This document shows positions 32,612-36,041 of a DNA stretch of 36,041 nucleotides, in pieces. A model generated the notes under the pieces. It did no database searches. It was given only the letters and a program-made list of their open reading frames with translations, and was not told where the DNA came from. The stretch's first letter is position 1. Every line of letters starts with the position of its first letter. Source of the DNA: Ignavibacteria bacterium RIFOXYC2_FULL_35_21 (GTDB lineage: Bacteria; Bacteroidota; Ignavibacteria; Kapaibacteriales; UBA2268); assembly GCA_001804705.1 (NCBI GenBank), contig MHAY01000081.1:1-36041 (forward strand), written 5' to 3'. The position numbers and the translations under genes are program-made.

Positions 32612-32920
32612 TTAAGTAATTTCTATACCGTACTTTATAATTTCATGTGCAAATTGATTGTTATGATTGAAATCATTTATATCAATGGGATGAGGTTCAA
32701 TTCTTGTATCGAACTTAGGTGTGAGCATAAATAATTTTACCTGGGTTTTAAATTTATCATCAAGGTTTTTAAAAATGACTGCTATATCAATATCACTGTC
32801 ATTATCAAAATCACCTTTAGCAAAAGAACCAAATAGAATAGCTTTTACAATATCATAATTGTTCTCTTTTAAATATGATATGTATTTAGATGCTAATTCT
32901 AAAGCCGACTCTTTGTCCAT
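32612..32920 (-). CDS. MNT-type nucleotidyltransferase domain protein
   Basis: The 102-residue protein is a minimal nucleotidyltransferase of the polymerase-beta fold. GSFAKGDFDNDSDIDIAV (31-48) supplies the Gly-Ser and the Asp43/Asp45 metal ligands, and Asp71 or Glu75 could be the third carboxylate. Proteins like this are usually encoded next to a HEPN-domain protein as a toxin-antitoxin pair, where they can AMPylate the HEPN partner. No HEPN gene is adjacent: downstream is the end of the mutase gene, upstream the AI-2E transporter. It is an orphan MNT with an intact active site. Confidence 0.85.
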   Translation of the reverse strand: MDKESALELASKYISYLKENNYDIVKAILFGSFAKGDFDNDSDIDIAVIFKNLDDKFKTQVKLFMLTPKFDTRIEPHPIDINDFNHNNQFAHEIIKYGIEIT

Positions 32921-32937
32921 ATTTATAATACTTTTTT

Positions 32938-34185
32938 TTATTCCTGATTGATATAATTTCCATTCTTTTCGGAATTATCAGGATTCGTATATTTCACAAG
33001 CCAGTCGCGGTAAAACATCATTAGCGTTGCTGTCAAAGGTACTGCAATAATTAATCCGAAGAAGCCGAATAACCCACCAAATACAAATAATGATGCTATC
33101 AGAATCACAGGGTGTAATCCGACCTGTTTACCTGCTATGTTAGGCTCGAGCAAATATGCATTAATGAAGTGCATCGAATTAATTACTATCAGAACCACCA
33201 AAATAAGTTGAAACACATTCGGAGGGTCAACAATTAGTATCGTTAAAATGCTGATAATCATACTTGCAAACAAGCCGATATATGGAATTGGATTTAATAC
33301 ACCGCACATCATTCCAAGCACAATCGAATATGGTACATTGAAAATAGAAAAAGCTACCGAACATACTGTTCCGACTATTATAGCCGCAGTGATTTGCCAT
33401 CCTATATATTTCCTGAGCATGATGTCGATCCGGCCTAAATCATTCAGTAATTTTTGGTTTCTTTGCTCGAGGATTTTCCTGACTAAATCACGGATTTTCT
33501 GAAAATCTTTAAGAAAATAGAATAATAGTACCGGAACAAGAACCACATTAACAAGCTTAGTTGCGACAACAGAAAGATTAGTCAGAAATTCAAGAAAGGC
33601 ATGAAGGATGCCTGATAAAATTCCCTCGAGCCTCGGAATAAATTCTGCCTGGAAAATTCCTCTGAATGTCTTTTTATCGAAACCAAACTTAGAGAAGAAC
33701 TTGTAAATGCTTCTTTCATCCAGGTCTTTGGATACGCTGGTTACAAGCGTAGAAATCTTTTTTAAAGCATCATCAAGCTGAGAGAATATAATAGGGAATA
33801 TATATACTGCTACTGCTGTGATTATCCCGATAAATAGTAAATCAATAACTAAGGCTGATAGCCAGCGAGGAATCTTCCTCTCTTTTAATTTTTTAATAAA
33901 CGGATTTAAAAGATATGCGATTAAAAATGAGATTGCAAAAGGAAGTATGGCAAATCCAAGGTCGGCAATCACCCACCCGATAAATATTAAAGATATTATC
34001 AGAATCAACCTGCGTATGAACTGGGATTCTTTTCGGAACGGCAGTAATATAATAACAGAGAGTAAAATCAGTATAAGTGGATTGCTGACAATTTTCGTGT
34101 CAAACAGAAATACAGCTAATGCAATAAGACTGATGATGATAGCAATAATGCCGTTGTCCGGTTTTTTCCCCTGGATTATTTCCAA
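32938..34185 (-). CDS. AI-2E family transporter (PerM/TqsA-like)
   Basis: The 415-residue protein has about eight membrane segments: an N-terminal group (about 10-95), one near 108-130, a cytoplasmic helical region (130-205), then segments at 210-240, 265-330 and 330-390. The second half carries the family's typical stretch with ITAAIIVGTVCSVAFSIF, then GVLNPIPYIGLFASMII and AGKQVGLHPVILIASLFVFG, then FFGLIIAVPLTATLM. Family members include TqsA (export of autoinducer-2) and Na+/H+ or Na+/Li+ antiporters; substrate specificity is not readable. It lies 17 bp upstream of the nucleotidyltransferase on the same strand. Confidence 0.9.
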   Translation of the reverse strand: MEIIQGKKPDNGIIAIIISLIALAVFLFDTKIVSNPLILILLSVIILLPFRKESQFIRRLILIISLIFIGWVIADLGFAILPFAISFLIAYLLNPFIKKLKERKIPRWLSALVIDLLFIGIITAVAVYIFPIIFSQLDDALKKISTLVTSVSKDLDERSIYKFFSKFGFDKKTFRGIFQAEFIPRLEGILSGILHAFLEFLTNLSVVATKLVNVVLVPVLLFYFLKDFQKIRDLVRKILEQRNQKLLNDLGRIDIMLRKYIGWQITAAIIVGTVCSVAFSIFNVPYSIVLGMMCGVLNPIPYIGLFASMIISILTILIVDPPNVFQLILVVLIVINSMHFINAYLLEPNIAGKQVGLHPVILIASLFVFGGLFGFFGLIIAVPLTATLMMFYRDWLVKYTNPDNSEKNGNYINQE

Positions 34186-34225
34186 TTTTTATAATTCCAT
34201 TTCATAGAAATCTGTGAAAAAATTA

Positions 34226-35638
34226 CTATGGCACGTAAAAATACCCGTCCATGAATATCACTGTGTAGGTCAGCGATGCAATGACATAGAGCGATAGAAT
34301 CAGGCTTTTCCATCTTGTCCAGAATTTCAATTCAAAAACGCTATTGTAAAGCACAAGCAGAACAAGTGGAATTGCAGGAACAAAATACCTCCCCTGCAGG
34401 CCGAATATGTTTGCGGCACCAATCGGACTGCTCAGGTAAAATCCAACGATAATCAAAACAAGAGTTCCGAAACCTGCGCAGAATATAATAACTTTCTGTG
34501 TAAGGCTCAATACAATATCTTTTCTACTGTCTAAGAAAGCCACAGTTAACAGCACCAAGCCATGAATAATAAGGAAAAACGTTGGAAGCAGTGTGTAGGA
34601 ATATCCGAATCTTCCAATAACACCTCCCACCCAATCTTTTCTTTGGAAAAGGAAGCTGTTAACTATATTTTTCAGATGATGGAAAGGACTGTCGAGAAGC
34701 CTTCCGAAATCTGTAGCACTGCCATATACGAAATCTTTAATTCCACCCGGGGGAGCTTGCAGATTAAGACCGGAAATATAAGTTCCCCATGTCCATCCGG
34801 GAAGGAAATAAAGAAAAATAAAAAATACAGCTATTGATGGATAAACATAAGCCAGCTTTTTTATGCCCCCGAATTTTGCAGGCGGCACAAGGAATATCAG
34901 GAATGGTAGAAGAATATACCCATCCTTTGAGAAGCGGTGTATTAGAGCTATAACTCCGAAAACTATCAAATCTTTAATCGTTATTTCTTTTTTCTCCAAA
35001 GCATAGTAAAGAGCAAGTGCTATGAGCAGAAATGAAGTAGCTATGCTGAGTGAATCATAAGTTATTGATGCTCCCTGGTAAAGTGTCATTGGCGTCAAAC
35101 CATAAAGGAAAAAGACAGATTTGAATATAGGTGTTATTCTAATCGCAAAGAATATAATAAGCAAAAATGCCAATAATCCGCCGAGTCTTCCGAATCTCAT
35201 CAGCCAAATAGGATTAGAATTAAAAATCTTACCAACTACCATTCCTGCGACTTGTGGTACATAAGGTAATGGATTTCCAACAAGCTGTGGATTTGGATAA
35301 AATATAGTGTCCTTTTCATATAGCGGCAGTTTTAATGCTTGTTTGACTTTATCCGTGCTGATTTTCGCTCCCTGGAAGAAAGGTAAACCCTGAAAGCTTT
35401 GGGTAATGGCTACGAGGTTCTTCGGTAAAGCTGTGCCGCTCATATTGTTTTTATTTATCGGGTTCAACTGCCCAACAGAAATAGAGTAAGCCGCATAGAA
35501 GTGTCTGTCTTCGTCATTCGTCTGGTAGGGAGGATTAATAAACACAAATAGTATTCCGAATGCCAGTCCTAATATAAGAAATAGATATTCAAAATTAACC
35601 GGTAAAACACTATTTGCTTCAGTCCTCTTAACCATCAC
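34226..35638 (-). CDS. DUF2142 membrane protein, putative glycosyltransferase-like
   Basis: The 470-residue protein has about 11-12 membrane segments and the DUF2142 signature: an early periplasmic motif NDEDRHFYAAYSISVGQL (with Asp/Glu/His after a PPYQ turn) and a late LQGRYFVPAIPLVLLVLYN. The architecture is like GT-C glycosyltransferases, which use polyprenyl-phosphate sugars, with an acidic pair in the first extracytoplasmic loop. No reaction has been shown for DUF2142, so this is inference. It is on the minus strand, 40 bp upstream of the AI-2E transporter. Confidence 0.85.
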   Translation of the reverse strand: MMVKRTEANSVLPVNFEYLFLILGLAFGILFVFINPPYQTNDEDRHFYAAYSISVGQLNPINKNNMSGTALPKNLVAITQSFQGLPFFQGAKISTDKVKQALKLPLYEKDTIFYPNPQLVGNPLPYVPQVAGMVVGKIFNSNPIWLMRFGRLGGLLAFLLIIFFAIRITPIFKSVFFLYGLTPMTLYQGASITYDSLSIATSFLLIALALYYALEKKEITIKDLIVFGVIALIHRFSKDGYILLPFLIFLVPPAKFGGIKKLAYVYPSIAVFFIFLYFLPGWTWGTYISGLNLQAPPGGIKDFVYGSATDFGRLLDSPFHHLKNIVNSFLFQRKDWVGGVIGRFGYSYTLLPTFFLIIHGLVLLTVAFLDSRKDIVLSLTQKVIIFCAGFGTLVLIIVGFYLSSPIGAANIFGLQGRYFVPAIPLVLLVLYNSVFELKFWTRWKSLILSLYVIASLTYTVIFMDGYFYVP

Positions 35639-36041
35639 AATTTGTAATCAAAACTTCATAATTCATTAATTTTAGTTTTATACAAAATAAGAATAAATTT
35701 TGAATTATTTAATTTTTAGTTTAAAATTTACAATTAGAATCGAAACCCTATTATATAAAATTTCATAACTGAAATAGGACTAATTACTCTTTAATTAGAA
35801 AAAATATTTTTCATTAACACTGTGACATTTTCCATTTTTTTGTGTTATTGCAATTAGAGGCATGACATTTTTTTAAAATTATTTTGATTTTTTCTGAGAC
35901 CTTTTTTGGTTTCATGTGTCATTTGATATATAATTGATGCAATTTAATATTTAGTCGTTCCTTATAAAGTCATTTTTTATTCAACAACAATGCAAAATAA
36001 AATTTTTCTTTTTGAAGAGGAACATAAAACAAATAAAATCC
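35639..36041. other. Intergenic region at the window end
   Basis: The stretch from the DUF2142 start to about 35989 is very AT-rich with long T runs. I see no gene, RNA or strong hairpin in it, though it should hold the promoter of the minus-strand DUF2142 unit and of whatever begins at 35990. Confidence 0.5.
35990..36041 (+). CDS. Possible start of a gene running off the window
   Basis: ATG at 35990 opens MQNKIFLFEEEHKTNKI and stays open to the window end (17 codons). There is no good RBS and too little sequence to recognise a family. It is listed only as a possible partial gene. Confidence 0.3.
   Translation, partial: MQNKIFLFEEEHKTNKI

Noticed and set aside
32612-34185. Nucleotidyltransferase plus adjacent gene as a HEPN-MNT toxin-antitoxin pair
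   Set aside because: The adjacent gene encodes an AI-2E-type membrane transporter, not a HEPN protein.

Overview
The window looks like chromosomal DNA from an AT-rich member of the Bacteroidota/Chlorobiota supergroup. It carries three C-terminal type IX secretion (T9SS) sorting tails, a DUF5916 outer-membrane protein, many lipoproteins and barrel-like proteins, and few strong Shine-Dalgarno sites. It also carries a flagellar late-gene cluster, which most Bacteroidota lack. T9SS tails together with a flagellum point to an Ignavibacteria/Kapabacteria-like lineage. That placement is inferred from gene content only; no rRNA or tRNA is visible.

Layout. 1-447: the end of a T9SS substrate, a terminator and a truncated IS630-type transposase. 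495-8180 is mostly minus strand: an esterase, thiamine pyrophosphokinase, a secreted M28 peptidase, a VWA-OmpA lipoprotein with an O-methyltransferase, an MCE/MlaD protein and SSB. The VWA/methyltransferase pair lies between two inverted copies of a hairpin-rich element. 8881-13014, minus: flagellin fliC with a sigma-28-like promoter, then a five-gene run fliS-fliD-flaG-(FliT/FlgN-like)-(FlgM-like). 13015-15507 is a repeat-dense region around a six-repeat propeller protein with a T9SS tail and the tail of a decayed paralogue. 15526-20732, plus: ECF sigma factor, a membrane anti-sigma-like protein, a lipoprotein and an 842-residue multidomain T9SS substrate, closed by a terminator. 20815-21263, minus: a HicB-like protein behind a ribbon-helix-helix gene interrupted by an amber codon. 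21401-23832: a type II restriction-modification pair. 23829-28574, minus: a permease with a fused metal-binding domain, an outer-membrane barrel, a second HicB-like orphan and the DUF5916 protein. 28766-32565, plus: thioredoxin, pterin carbinolamine dehydratase, enolase and a phosphohexomutase. 32612-35638, minus: a nucleotidyltransferase, an AI-2E-family transporter and a DUF2142 membrane protein.

Genes that probably work together: flagellin and its export factors (FliS, FliD, FlaG and two small proteins) for filament assembly; the ECF sigma/anti-sigma pair with the lipoprotein and T9SS substrate next to it as an envelope-signalling unit; the nuclease and methyltransferase as an R-M system. 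The most notable non-coding structure is a four-copy element made of two small hairpins always 51 bp apart, with a compensatory base-pair change in one copy. There are also an 83-bp direct repeat around the propeller gene, a 7-bp tandem repeat just upstream of the flagellin promoter, and two AT-rich concentric inverted repeats. I see no CRISPR array, prophage or complete insertion sequence.
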